Source: Treponema_C sp050320395
GTDB lineage: Bacteria > Spirochaetota > Spirochaetia > Treponematales > Treponemataceae
Length of the DNA stretch: 64,000 nucleotides
Assembly: GCF_050320395.1 (NCBI RefSeq)
Contig: NZ_CP144459.1
Location: 1,612,001-1,676,000 of the forward strand
Direction of reading: 5' to 3'
The translations under genes and the position numbers were made by a program. The notes under the pieces were generated by a model. It saw nothing but the letters and a program-made list of their open reading frames with translations, made no database searches and was not told the origin of the DNA. Positions 9,381 through 17,710 of the stretch are shown piece by piece. Each line of letters begins with the position of its first letter. Positions within the stretch are counted from its first letter, which is position 1.

Positions 9381-9409
9381 ACAATAAGCTGTCTGCTCAC
9401 TGCCTCATC

Positions 9410-10498
9410 TTAGATATTTTTCAAAGCTTCAACAACACGCTTTCCCATAGCCTTTGTACCGACGAGTTTGCCGGCAGCTTTTAGAGAAGCGGCATCGCTT
9501 CCCGCTATATCGGCGGTACGCCAGCCGTCGTCCAAGACGCGTTCTACGGCCCGTTCTATTGCGCAAGCTTCGGTTTCGGCGTTAAAACTGTATCTCATCA
9601 TAAGGGCGCAGGATAAAATCGTCGCCAAGGGGTTGGCAAGGTCTTTTCCGGCTATATCGGGGGCGGAACCGTGAATCGGCTCGTATAAGCCCGGCCCCGT
9701 ACCGTCACCCAGGGAGGCGGAGGCGAGCATACCGATTGAGCCTGTTATCTGGCTTGCTTCGTCGGATAAAATATCGCCGAACATATTGCTTGTAACGATA
9801 ACGTCGAATTGGCGCGGATTACGGACAAGCTGCATAGCCGCATTGTCGACGTATAAATACGAAAGCTCAACCGAAGGATAATCGGTCTTTATGCGCTCGG
9901 CAACTTCACGCCACAAGCGGCTCGATTCCAAAATATTCGCCTTATCCACGAGGCACAACCTTTTTTGCCGTTTTTCGGCTGCTTTAAAGCCGAGCCGGAC
10001 AATGCGCTCTATTTCCGCAGCGCTGTATTTTTCCGTATCCCATGCTTCGTTTCCGCTTCGGCCGCGCTCGCCGAAATAAATACCGCCGGTTAATTCGCGC
10101 ACGATAAGGATATCCAAACCGCCTTCGGTAATTTCATCTTTTAAGGGGCAGGCGTTTTTGAGCTGCTTAAAAATAAGGGCGGGGCGCAAATTGGCAAACA
10201 CCTTCATGCCGCTTCGTAAGCCGAGTAAGGCCTGTTCGGGGCGTATGCCGGGAATGTTATCCCATTTGGGCCCGCCGACCGCGCCCAACAGCACCGCATC
10301 CGATGCAAGACAGGCGTCAAGCGAAGCTTGGGGAAGGGGTACGCCCTGTGCGTCTATAGCCGCCCCGCCGGCCAAAACGCTTGTGTATTCAAAGCGGTGA
10401 TTGTATTTTTGAGCAAGCGCGTCCAATACCGAAACCGCCTGCTCTATAATATCGGGACCGATTCCGTCGCCGGGAATAAGCGTAATTTTTTTATTCAT
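9410..10498 (-). CDS. leuB: 3-isopropylmalate dehydrogenase
   Basis: NAD-dependent oxidative decarboxylation of 3-isopropylmalate in leucine synthesis; LeuB also takes the methylmalate intermediate of the citramalate route to isoleucine. At 362 aa it is of normal length. Visible signatures: IPGDGIGPDIIEQA at the N-terminus, RELTGGIYFGERG, the catalytic-region VDKANILESSRLWRE, the metal-binding NMFGDILSDEASQITGSIGM, and EPIHGSAPDIAGKDLANP for NAD binding. The start has GTGAGGA upstream. It is the last gene of the run ilvN-cimA-leuB. leuC and leuD, needed for the isomerase step, are not in this window. Confidence 0.95.
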   Translation of the reverse strand: MNKKITLIPGDGIGPDIIEQAVSVLDALAQKYNHRFEYTSVLAGGAAIDAQGVPLPQASLDACLASDAVLLGAVGGPKWDNIPGIRPEQALLGLRSGMKVFANLRPALIFKQLKNACPLKDEITEGGLDILIVRELTGGIYFGERGRSGNEAWDTEKYSAAEIERIVRLGFKAAEKRQKRLCLVDKANILESSRLWREVAERIKTDYPSVELSYLYVDNAAMQLVRNPRQFDVIVTSNMFGDILSDEASQITGSIGMLASASLGDGTGPGLYEPIHGSAPDIAGKDLANPLATILSCALMMRYSFNAETEACAIERAVERVLDDGWRTADIAGSDAASLKAAGKLVGTKAMGKRVVEALKNI

Positions 10499-10522
10499 TT
10501 TCTATCCTCACAGAATGTAAAA

Positions 10523-12142
10523 TTATAAAAAGGGTTTAAAGCGTTTTTCCATATCGCGGATAAACTTATATTCAAACGAATCGACCAGGGCAAGCCAGGA
10601 AGCTTCCATAATGTCCGACGAAACGCCGACGGTTATCCACGAATCGGTACTGTCGGAGCTTTCGATTAAAACGCGCACCTTTGCGGCGGTTGCGCTTTTC
10701 GAATCCAACACACGCACCTTATAGTCAATCAAGCGTATGGACATAACTTCAGGATAAAAGCGCTCCAAAGCTTTACGCAGTGCCGTATCGAGGGCATGAA
10801 CGGGACCGTCGCCCTCGCCCGCCGTTATTTCAAGCTGGTTTTCAACTTCGATTTTAAGCTGGGCGTAAGCGCACATCGTATCGTCTATTTTGGGTAATTC
10901 GCCGAGTGTTTTATAATAGTGCAGCTTAAAAAAGGGCTTGTATTTTCCGATGATTTTGCGCACCAAAAGTTCAAAACTGCCGTCGGCACCTTCAAACTGG
11001 TAGCCCTCATGTTCAAGCTCTTTAACGCGCCGCGTAATTTCGGTAACAATGGGGCTGTCTTTTTGTATAGACGGTTCAAACTTGCGTATTTTTTCCAGTA
11101 TCATTGCGCGGCCGGCAACTTCGCTCATTAAAAACACGCGCTCGTTTCCGACATTTTCGGGGTTTGTATGCTCATACGCAAAGGGATTTTTTGTAACCGC
11201 GTCTATATGCATACCGGCCTTATGGGCAAAGGCGCTTGAGCCGATATAGGGAGCCGATGAGGGCAGCGATATATTGGCTATTTCGGCAACCTTGCGGCAC
11301 AGAGGAGTCAGGTTTTTCAAATTGCCTTCGGGAAGGCATTTTTTATCCATTTTAAGTTCAAGATTTGCGATAATCGAAGCAAGGTCGGCATTGCCCGTGC
11401 GCTCTCCGAAGCCGAGCAGGGTTCCCTGTACATGGCAGGCGCCCGAGGCCACGGCTAAAAGGGAATTGGCGGCGGCAAGGCCGCAATCGTTATGGGTGTG
11501 AATACCGATTTTAACCGGCACCCCTTCGGCGGTTTTTGTGTTTTTAAATTCTTCATATACGCTTTTTACTCCCTGCTCAAGCCCGGCAAGCATGGAAGCG
11601 CCCTTGGTATCGCAGAGTACCAATACCGAAGCGCCGCCTTTAACCGCCGCATGAAGGGTTTTTATGGCATAAGAAGGATTTGCCGTATAGCCGTCAAAAA
11701 AATGCTCGGCATCGTAGATAACGGTACGGCCGGCTTCGCGTAAATATGCGCAGGTTTCTTCTATCATCGAAAGATTTTCTTCAAGCGATGCTTTTAATAT
11801 ATCGGTTACCTGAAAATCCCATGTTTTCCCGAAAATGACGACGGTTTCGGTTCCTGCCGACAAGAGGCTTTGCAGATTCATATCTTCGGCACAGCTTATG
11901 TCTTTGCGCCGAGTCGCCCCGAACGCGCATACTTGAGAATTGTTCAGTTTGATTTTTTTTACCTGCGCAAAAAACTCCAAATCTTTAGGGTTTGAACCGG
12001 GGTTTCCCGCTTCGATATAGGCAACTCCCAATTCATCGAGGGCCGACACAATATGCAGTTTATCCTGTACGGAAAAGCTGATACCTTCGCCCTGTGCGCC
12101 GTCGCGCAGTGTCGAATCGAGGATTTCCACATAATTGCTCAT
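10523..12142 (-). CDS. cimA: (R)-citramalate synthase, CimA type
   Basis: Condenses pyruvate with acetyl-CoA to citramalate, opening a threonine-independent route to 2-oxobutyrate and isoleucine. It is 539 aa with the DRE-TIM metallolyase signature LDSTLRDGAQGEGISFS at the N-terminus, and GIHTHNDCGLAAANSLLAVASGACHVQGTLLG in the barrel. The C-terminal LeuA allosteric dimer domain occupies residues about 390-539. The IEAGNPGSNPKD segment is typical of CimA (TIGR00977-type) rather than 2-isopropylmalate synthase, so citramalate is preferred. Its ATG overlaps the ilvN stop (ATGA) with a GGGGAG ribosome site, implying translational coupling. leuB follows 24 bp downstream. Confidence 0.92.
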   Translation of the reverse strand: MSNYVEILDSTLRDGAQGEGISFSVQDKLHIVSALDELGVAYIEAGNPGSNPKDLEFFAQVKKIKLNNSQVCAFGATRRKDISCAEDMNLQSLLSAGTETVVIFGKTWDFQVTDILKASLEENLSMIEETCAYLREAGRTVIYDAEHFFDGYTANPSYAIKTLHAAVKGGASVLVLCDTKGASMLAGLEQGVKSVYEEFKNTKTAEGVPVKIGIHTHNDCGLAAANSLLAVASGACHVQGTLLGFGERTGNADLASIIANLELKMDKKCLPEGNLKNLTPLCRKVAEIANISLPSSAPYIGSSAFAHKAGMHIDAVTKNPFAYEHTNPENVGNERVFLMSEVAGRAMILEKIRKFEPSIQKDSPIVTEITRRVKELEHEGYQFEGADGSFELLVRKIIGKYKPFFKLHYYKTLGELPKIDDTMCAYAQLKIEVENQLEITAGEGDGPVHALDTALRKALERFYPEVMSIRLIDYKVRVLDSKSATAAKVRVLIESSDSTDSWITVGVSSDIMEASWLALVDSFEYKFIRDMEKRFKPFL

Positions 12143-12642
12143 AATACGTTCTCCCCCCTGCTCATCGCCGTAAGGCCGGTACGCACCAACTCCATAATAC
12201 CGAAGGAATCGAGCAGGGTAATTAAGCTTTCTATTTTTTCTTCGCTTCCCGTAGCTTCTATAACTACCGAATCGACGGCGACGTCTACAATATGCGCCCT
12301 GAAAATGTTTGCGGTTTCTATAACGCCTGCGCGTTTATCCGCAGGGGCGGCGACTTTAATTAAGGCCATTTCCCGCATAACGGTTTGAGAAGGAGTACAG
12401 TGGCGGATTGCAATAACTTCCAAAAGTTTGGCAAGCTGTTTTTCGATTTGCTCCAAAATATATTCGTCGCCGCGGACAACAATGGTCATACGCGATTGGC
12501 CGGGTGTGTGCGTTTCTCCGACGGTAAGGCTGTCGATGTTATAACCTCGCCTGCTGAATAAGCCGGCAACACGGCTTAAAACGCCTGCATGATTTTCAAC
12601 CAAAACCGATAATACAAAACGTTTTTCAAAATTGGAATCCAT
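12139..12642 (-). CDS. ilvN: Acetolactate synthase small (regulatory) subunit
   Basis: A 167-aa ACT-domain protein that binds valine and stimulates the IlvB catalytic subunit at the first common step of branched-chain amino-acid synthesis. The N-terminal ACT domain carries FVLSVLVENHAGVLSRVAGLFSRRGYNI and SLTVGETHTPGQSRMTIVV. The second domain contains MALIKVAAP and residues through LLDSFGIMELVRTG. The large subunit gene ilvB, which usually sits immediately upstream, is absent: upstream lies the aromatic fusion gene. Its stop overlaps the cimA start by four bases. Confidence 0.93.
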   Translation of the reverse strand: MDSNFEKRFVLSVLVENHAGVLSRVAGLFSRRGYNIDSLTVGETHTPGQSRMTIVVRGDEYILEQIEKQLAKLLEVIAIRHCTPSQTVMREMALIKVAAPADKRAGVIETANIFRAHIVDVAVDSVVIEATGSEEKIESLITLLDSFGIMELVRTGLTAMSRGENVL

Positions 12643-12683
12643 AATTTTCTCCTTAGATTAAGGGTGCCGCATAAAAAGGAAGT

Positions 12684-14726
12684 TCAGTTTACTTCCGTAT
12701 ATATACCTAAAAGATGTACTTCGTCGCAGGCGGCTTTTAAGCCCTCTACCGCTTGTCCAACAAGAAGGTACGCCGCGTCTTCCGCCGAAGCCGAAACGCC
12801 GGTACCGTCCGATGCGGAGAAGCTGTCCGGCAGTTCCGCATCGGTATAAAACATATAGCGCCAGGGTTGTCCCTGCACGGGGCGCGATTCCAAGCGTGTA
12901 AGGTTTACGTGAAGCTCTTCAAACACGCTTAAACAGCGCCTGAGTGCGCCGCTTTCGTTTTTTGCAACAAAGGCGAAACTTGCCGTTAAAGCGCCCCTAT
13001 TTTGTTCGGCGAGGCGGCGAACGAATGTACAACCGGCAAGCGGCTGTGCGGACGGTTGTTCGGGCCGTTCATTTAAAGCGATAATTAAAAAGCGCGTATA
13101 ATTGCGCGGATTGTTTTCGATGCCCGTTTTAAGCACTTCCGGCTTTACGCCGCCTTTAAAACACAGGGCTGCATGCTGTGAAGCGATTGCGGCGCAATGT
13201 ATATCGTTTTTTTTGGCAACCGAAGAGGCGGCATAAGAGGTGGACGGGCATTCAACCTGTTCCCATTCGGGATGTAAGGCTAAAAAGTCGGAACATTGAG
13301 CGAGGGCTTGCGGATGAGAGTAGACGGTTTTTACCGTATCGAGCGAAGCGCCTTCGCATGCAATAAGCGCATGTTCTATACGCATTTTTATGCTTCCGGC
13401 AATCGAAATATCGGAAAAGCGGATAAGGTTATCGTAATTTTCGTAGACGGAGCCGGCAAGGCTGTTTTCTATCGGAATAATTGCACAAGACGCGCGGCCT
13501 TCGCTTACGGTACGGAACACGTCCCTAAAATTGGAACAAGGCAGGGTTTCGAGCGCCCCGTCAAAATACAGGCGGGCGGCCTGTTCGGCGTAAGCGCCGC
13601 GCGAACCTGCAAAGGCACAGCAAAGAGAATCGAAAGCTTTGTTTTCCTGCCGGTTTGCGTTTTTGCCCGCATCCGTATCAGCGGCGGCCGGCCGTATGCG
13701 CACGGTTTCTTTTCCCGTAAGGGGCGCAAGCACATCTATATCGCGCATAAGTTTTTCGAACTGTTCCGGATACAAAGACTGAGCACCGTCAGAAAGGGCG
13801 GTGTCGGGCGTACAGTGAACTTCAACGATAATACCGTCGGCTCCGGCTGCGGCGGCGGCAAGAGCCATGGGCGGCACCTTGTCGCGGATACCGACTGCAT
13901 GGCTGGGGTCTACTATAACCGGTAAATGGGTAAGCGATTTTAAAACGGGGATTGCCGATAAATCCAAGGTATTGCGGGTTGCCTTTTCATAGGTGCGGAT
14001 ACCGCGCTCGCACAGGATAACGTCGTCGGTTCCCGATGAAAGCAGGTATTCGGCCGCCATAAGCCATTCTTCAATTGTTGCCGACAAACCGCGTTTAAGG
14101 ATAACGGGTTTTCCCAAAGCGCCGACCTTTTTAAGCAGTTCGAAGTTTTGCATATTGCGCGCGCCGATTTGATACACATCGACATAATCAATCATATCGG
14201 GAATATGGTCGGCCGACACTATTTCCGTAACTATCGGAAGACCGAACGCATTTCCCGCTTCTTTGAGGATTTTTATTCCTTCGGCTCCCAAGCCTTGAAA
14301 GGCATAGGGACTGGTGCGCGGTTTAAAAGCCCCTCCTCTGAGCATAACAGCCCCGGCCGCGGCGACACGGCGCGCAACGTCGAACATCTGTTCTTTATGT
14401 TCGACGGCGCAGGGGCCGGCGATACTGATAAAACGGCTGCCGCCGATGCGTATGGTTTGACCGCGGTTATTTGTAACTTCGACAAGGGTATTGTCTTTTT
14501 TGAATTCGCGGCTTGCCATCTTATAGGGCTTGGAGATGGGAATAACGCGCTCAACGCCGCTTAAAATCTCTACTTCGCGCGGGTCTATCGAAAGCTTTCC
14601 GACCGCTCCGAAAATCGTATCTTCTTCACCCCGTATTTCGTTTACGCGGAAGCCCTTTGCTTCAAGAAAAGAACGCACCTCGTCTTTTCGGCGCTCGTCA
14701 ATTTCTTTTTTAAGAACGATAACCAT
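12684..14726 (-). CDS. Bifunctional DAHP synthase / prephenate dehydratase fusion
   Basis: A 680-aa fusion. Residues 1-340 are an AroA-beta/AroF type DAHP synthase with N-terminal ferredoxin-like regulatory segment (first step of the shikimate pathway): SIAGPCAVEHKEQM, LRGGAFKPRTSPYAFQGLG and VDPSHAVGIRDKVPPMALAA are visible. After a linker of about 25 residues, residues about 366-680 are a prephenate dehydratase: AFAGSRGAYAEQAA, IPIENSLAGSV, NYTRFLII with the catalytic Thr-Arg-Phe, then an ACT domain with LTRLESRPVQ, the phenylalanine-binding motif. Thus the first and a last step of phenylalanine synthesis are joined. The linker is too short for a chorismate mutase domain, which would be expected to be encoded elsewhere. 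Start has GAGG 7 bp upstream; 32 bp separate it from thrA. Confidence 0.93.
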   Translation of the reverse strand: MVIVLKKEIDERRKDEVRSFLEAKGFRVNEIRGEEDTIFGAVGKLSIDPREVEILSGVERVIPISKPYKMASREFKKDNTLVEVTNNRGQTIRIGGSRFISIAGPCAVEHKEQMFDVARRVAAAGAVMLRGGAFKPRTSPYAFQGLGAEGIKILKEAGNAFGLPIVTEIVSADHIPDMIDYVDVYQIGARNMQNFELLKKVGALGKPVILKRGLSATIEEWLMAAEYLLSSGTDDVILCERGIRTYEKATRNTLDLSAIPVLKSLTHLPVIVDPSHAVGIRDKVPPMALAAAAAGADGIIVEVHCTPDTALSDGAQSLYPEQFEKLMRDIDVLAPLTGKETVRIRPAAADTDAGKNANRQENKAFDSLCCAFAGSRGAYAEQAARLYFDGALETLPCSNFRDVFRTVSEGRASCAIIPIENSLAGSVYENYDNLIRFSDISIAGSIKMRIEHALIACEGASLDTVKTVYSHPQALAQCSDFLALHPEWEQVECPSTSYAASSVAKKNDIHCAAIASQHAALCFKGGVKPEVLKTGIENNPRNYTRFLIIALNERPEQPSAQPLAGCTFVRRLAEQNRGALTASFAFVAKNESGALRRCLSVFEELHVNLTRLESRPVQGQPWRYMFYTDAELPDSFSASDGTGVSASAEDAAYLLVGQAVEGLKAACDEVHLLGIYTEVN

Positions 14727-14758
14727 GGCTGAACCTCATTTTTCCGTAGTTAAAGCTT

Positions 14759-17230
14759 TTACACTTCGGGATTCCACGACACCGTGCGCAAAATATCGCC
14801 GAACACGCCCGCAGCGGTAACTTCCGCCCCCGCTCCGTAACCGTGGACGGTTAAGGGAATGGGGGTATAGCGTTCGGTTAAAAATACAAAGGCGTTTTCC
14901 CCGTCGCGTATGTTATAGAGGGGGTTTGTACTGTCGGCTTCGACCAATCCCACCCTGCACTCGCCGTTTTCGATTGAACCGCCCATACGCAGTACCTTGC
15001 CCTCTTTTTTAAGCGCTGCACGTTTTTCCGCAAAAAAAGCGTCCAACTCCGGCAATTTTTGCAAAAACTCTTCTACGGTACCGCTTTCGTCAAAATCGGC
15101 GGGAAAAATGCGGTCGGTTTTAATATCGCTCAATTCACAGGCGATTCCCGCTTCACGGGCGATAATAAGCACTTTGCGCGCGGCATCGGCTCCGGCCAAA
15201 TCGTCGCGGGGGTCGGGTTCGGTAAAGCCTTTCTTTTTTGCTTCGAGTACGGCCTTGCTGAAGGGCACTCCTTCGTCCAGCCGCCCGAAAATATAGGAAA
15301 GAGAACCCGACATAATGCCGGAAAAGCGCACGAGTTTGTCGCCGCTTTTAATGAGGTTTTGCAGGGTATCCATAACGGGAAGGCCCGCTCCCACGTTGGT
15401 TTCGTATAAAAAGCGGCGGTGCATAAGGTTTGCAACGCTGCGCAAATTTTTATAAAAGGCCATATCCATCGAATTGGCGCGCTTATTCGGTGTTGCGATA
15501 TGCATGCCCGCTTTAAAAATATCGGTATACCGAAGCGGAAGGTCTGCGGATGCCGTACAATCGACAAAAACGGGATTAAGCGGCTTTATGCGGGAGGCAA
15601 AGCTCAACATTTCGTCAACCGAAGTCGGCTGTGCATTTTTTGCAAACACGCGCTTCCATGAATGCAGGTCTATACCCTTTTCGCCCAAAATCATTCCGTC
15701 GGCCGAGGCGATTCCCATAACCCGTATGTCGATATGCTGTTCTGCAAGGCTTTTTTGGCGTGCTTTGATTTGTTCGAGCAGACAGCCGCCGATGGTTCCC
15801 GTGCCGAACAAAAACACTTCAACCGTTTGCGCCGTGTTAAAGAAAAAGCGGTGGGCAACGCGGACTGCCGTATCTCCGTCGCTTCCGTTTATAACCGTAC
15901 TGATCGAACGCTCGGAAGAGCCCTGGGCAATCGCCAAAATATTTATATCGTGGGATGCAAGGGCGTTAAAAAAGGTACCGGCAACGCCGCGCTTTTCTTT
16001 CATACCGTCGCCGACAATAGAAACGATGGCGCAGTTGTCGGTAATTTCAACCGTGTTTACATCGCCCGTGCGGATTTCGTATTCAAACTCGCCGTTCAAA
16101 GCATTGACCACTTTGGACGCATAGATTTGTTTGACGCAAAAGCTGATGGTATATTCGGAGCTTGACTGGGTAATTAAAAGCATTGAAATACCGGAGCGCG
16201 CAACGGCGGCAAAAATACGGGCGGCGATACCGTGTTTGTCTTTTAAGCCGGAACCCGAAACGCTTATCATTGCCGTATTTTTTAGGCAGGTAATGCCGCG
16301 CACCGCGCCGCTTGACGGAAAGGGACCCACGCCGATTCTTGTTCCGCGTGATGAGGGATTGTGGCTGTTTAAGCTCCACGCTTCTATACCGCGGGCGGAA
16401 AGGGGGGCAAGGGTTTTAGGGTATAAAACCTTTGAGCCGAAAAAAGAAAGCTCCATCGCTTCTTCGTAGCTCATATCGTCAACCAAAATCGCATCGCTTA
16501 CAATGCGCGGGTCGGCGGTAAAAATGCCGTCAACATCGGTCCAAAACTCAACCCTCGAAGCCCTCAAGCCGACCGCTACGATGGCCGCCGAAAAGTCCGA
16601 GCCGTTTCTTCCCAAAAGACCCGTTTGACCGTTTTCCCAGGTACAGACAAAACCGGGAAACAGCAAAATGCGCGCATGGGCGGCTTCTTCTCCGTCCAAA
16701 TAGGGAGCAAAGGCTTCCATCGTTTTTTTATAGTCGGGATCTCCTTCTTGCTGTAAGCCGGTTGTAAAAATCAGTTTGCGCGAATCGAGTAAGGTTACCT
16801 TTTGTTTTTTTGCTTTTAAAACGGCTTCCATAATCGGAGAACTGAGCAGTTCGCCCAATCCCATAATGCGGCAGTGTACCGAAAGCGGGCATTCGCCGAA
16901 GGCCGAAACGGCGTTCAGCATTTTTTCGTAATCGTCAAAAAGGCACTGTAGGGACTTTAATACAGCGGCGGCATCGAAGTTTTCGCAGGATTTTCCGATG
17001 TCGCTGCATACGGCCGCATGTATTTTTTTTACCGAAGCAACATAGGTTTTTGCGTCCGCTCCGGAACAACAGTCGTTGATACTGTCGGCAAGCATATTGG
17101 ATACGCCGGCAACCGCGGAAACCACAACGCTTACGCGGTCTTTGCCTGCACGGTCTATAATAATATCCGCGGAATTAAGTATACGTTTGGCGCTTCCCAT
17201 CGAAGTACCGCCGAATTTAAGTGTCAGCAT
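14759..17230 (-). CDS. thrA: Bifunctional aspartokinase / homoserine dehydrogenase I
   Basis: Carries out two steps from aspartate to homoserine for threonine and methionine. From the ATG at 17230 (CGGAGA 5-6 bp upstream; an upstream in-frame extension lacks a ribosome site) the protein is 823 aa. Aspartokinase begins LKFGGTSMGSAKRI and includes LLGRNGSDFSAAIVAVGL and the ADPRIV segment. Two ACT domains follow at about residues 315-460, where GITCLKNTAMISVSGSGL and VSIVGDGMKEKRGVAGTFF are visible. Homoserine dehydrogenase starts at VFLFGTGTIGGCLLEQI (about residue 470) and contains NVGAGLPVMDTL and the catalytic-region EPDPRDDLAGADAARK. It heads the leftward amino-acid block. Confidence 0.96.
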   Translation of the reverse strand: MLTLKFGGTSMGSAKRILNSADIIIDRAGKDRVSVVVSAVAGVSNMLADSINDCCSGADAKTYVASVKKIHAAVCSDIGKSCENFDAAAVLKSLQCLFDDYEKMLNAVSAFGECPLSVHCRIMGLGELLSSPIMEAVLKAKKQKVTLLDSRKLIFTTGLQQEGDPDYKKTMEAFAPYLDGEEAAHARILLFPGFVCTWENGQTGLLGRNGSDFSAAIVAVGLRASRVEFWTDVDGIFTADPRIVSDAILVDDMSYEEAMELSFFGSKVLYPKTLAPLSARGIEAWSLNSHNPSSRGTRIGVGPFPSSGAVRGITCLKNTAMISVSGSGLKDKHGIAARIFAAVARSGISMLLITQSSSEYTISFCVKQIYASKVVNALNGEFEYEIRTGDVNTVEITDNCAIVSIVGDGMKEKRGVAGTFFNALASHDINILAIAQGSSERSISTVINGSDGDTAVRVAHRFFFNTAQTVEVFLFGTGTIGGCLLEQIKARQKSLAEQHIDIRVMGIASADGMILGEKGIDLHSWKRVFAKNAQPTSVDEMLSFASRIKPLNPVFVDCTASADLPLRYTDIFKAGMHIATPNKRANSMDMAFYKNLRSVANLMHRRFLYETNVGAGLPVMDTLQNLIKSGDKLVRFSGIMSGSLSYIFGRLDEGVPFSKAVLEAKKKGFTEPDPRDDLAGADAARKVLIIAREAGIACELSDIKTDRIFPADFDESGTVEEFLQKLPELDAFFAEKRAALKKEGKVLRMGGSIENGECRVGLVEADSTNPLYNIRDGENAFVFLTERYTPIPLTVHGYGAGAEVTAAGVFGDILRTVSWNPEV

Positions 17231-17356
17231 AGATTCTCCGTTTGTTTCGGCCTGTCCTGCGCCCTCTTTGACGCGCGGGATAAGCTGTGTATGGAATGGA
17301 TAATAGTAGCACAAAAGCGGATTTGCTTCAATCGGAAAGAAAAATAAAAAGAGGGA

Positions 17357-17693
17357 AACCGCAAAGGGACAAGGGCAACCGCAAGGGGCGCAAAGAACGC
17401 AAGGGACGCAGAGAAAAATAAGGAGAAGCGCAAGTCAATTTCTAAAAACCTTTGCGCTCTCGGCGGATTCTGCGGTAATTCCATTCAACCGCAAGGAGCG
17501 CAGAGTACGCAAAGGGGAAGAAAGCGGGGGTATCTAAAAAACCTTTGCGCTCTTCGCGGGCTCTGCGGTAATTCCATTCAACCGCAAGGAGCGCAGAAAC
17601 CGCAAAGAACGCAAGGGACGCAGAGAAAAATAAGGAGAAGCGCAAGTCAATTTCTAAAAAACCTTTGCGCTCTCGGCGGACTCTGCGGTTAAA
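17357..17693. repeat. Three tandem imperfect-hairpin repeat units
   Basis: Three units (about 17377-17476, 17487-17569, 17580-17690) are separated by the same 10-bp spacer AATTCCATTC, with a degenerate partial copy at about 17357. Each unit opens AACCGCAAGG and ends in CTTTGCGCTC...CTGCGGT, which is an imperfect reverse complement of its own start, so each can fold into a long hairpin. Units 1 and 3 are almost identical through their middles; unit 2 has a shorter, different centre. This fills the thrA upstream gap on the far side from any gene start. It resembles REP/MITE-like intergenic repeats. The short open frames over it are repeat translations and not genes. Confidence 0.8.
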
Positions 17694-17710
17694 TCCTACA
17701 GGCGGTTCCG

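Noticed and set aside
17224..17645. Two short minus-strand frames sharing the peptide FSLFFSASLAFFA
   Set aside because: They are translations of the tandem hairpin repeats; the shared peptide reflects the repeat and there is no ribosome site or family match.
17357..17693. Possible CRISPR array
   Set aside because: Units are 80-115 bp, self-complementary and separated by an identical spacer, the opposite of short repeats with unique spacers; no cas genes nearby.
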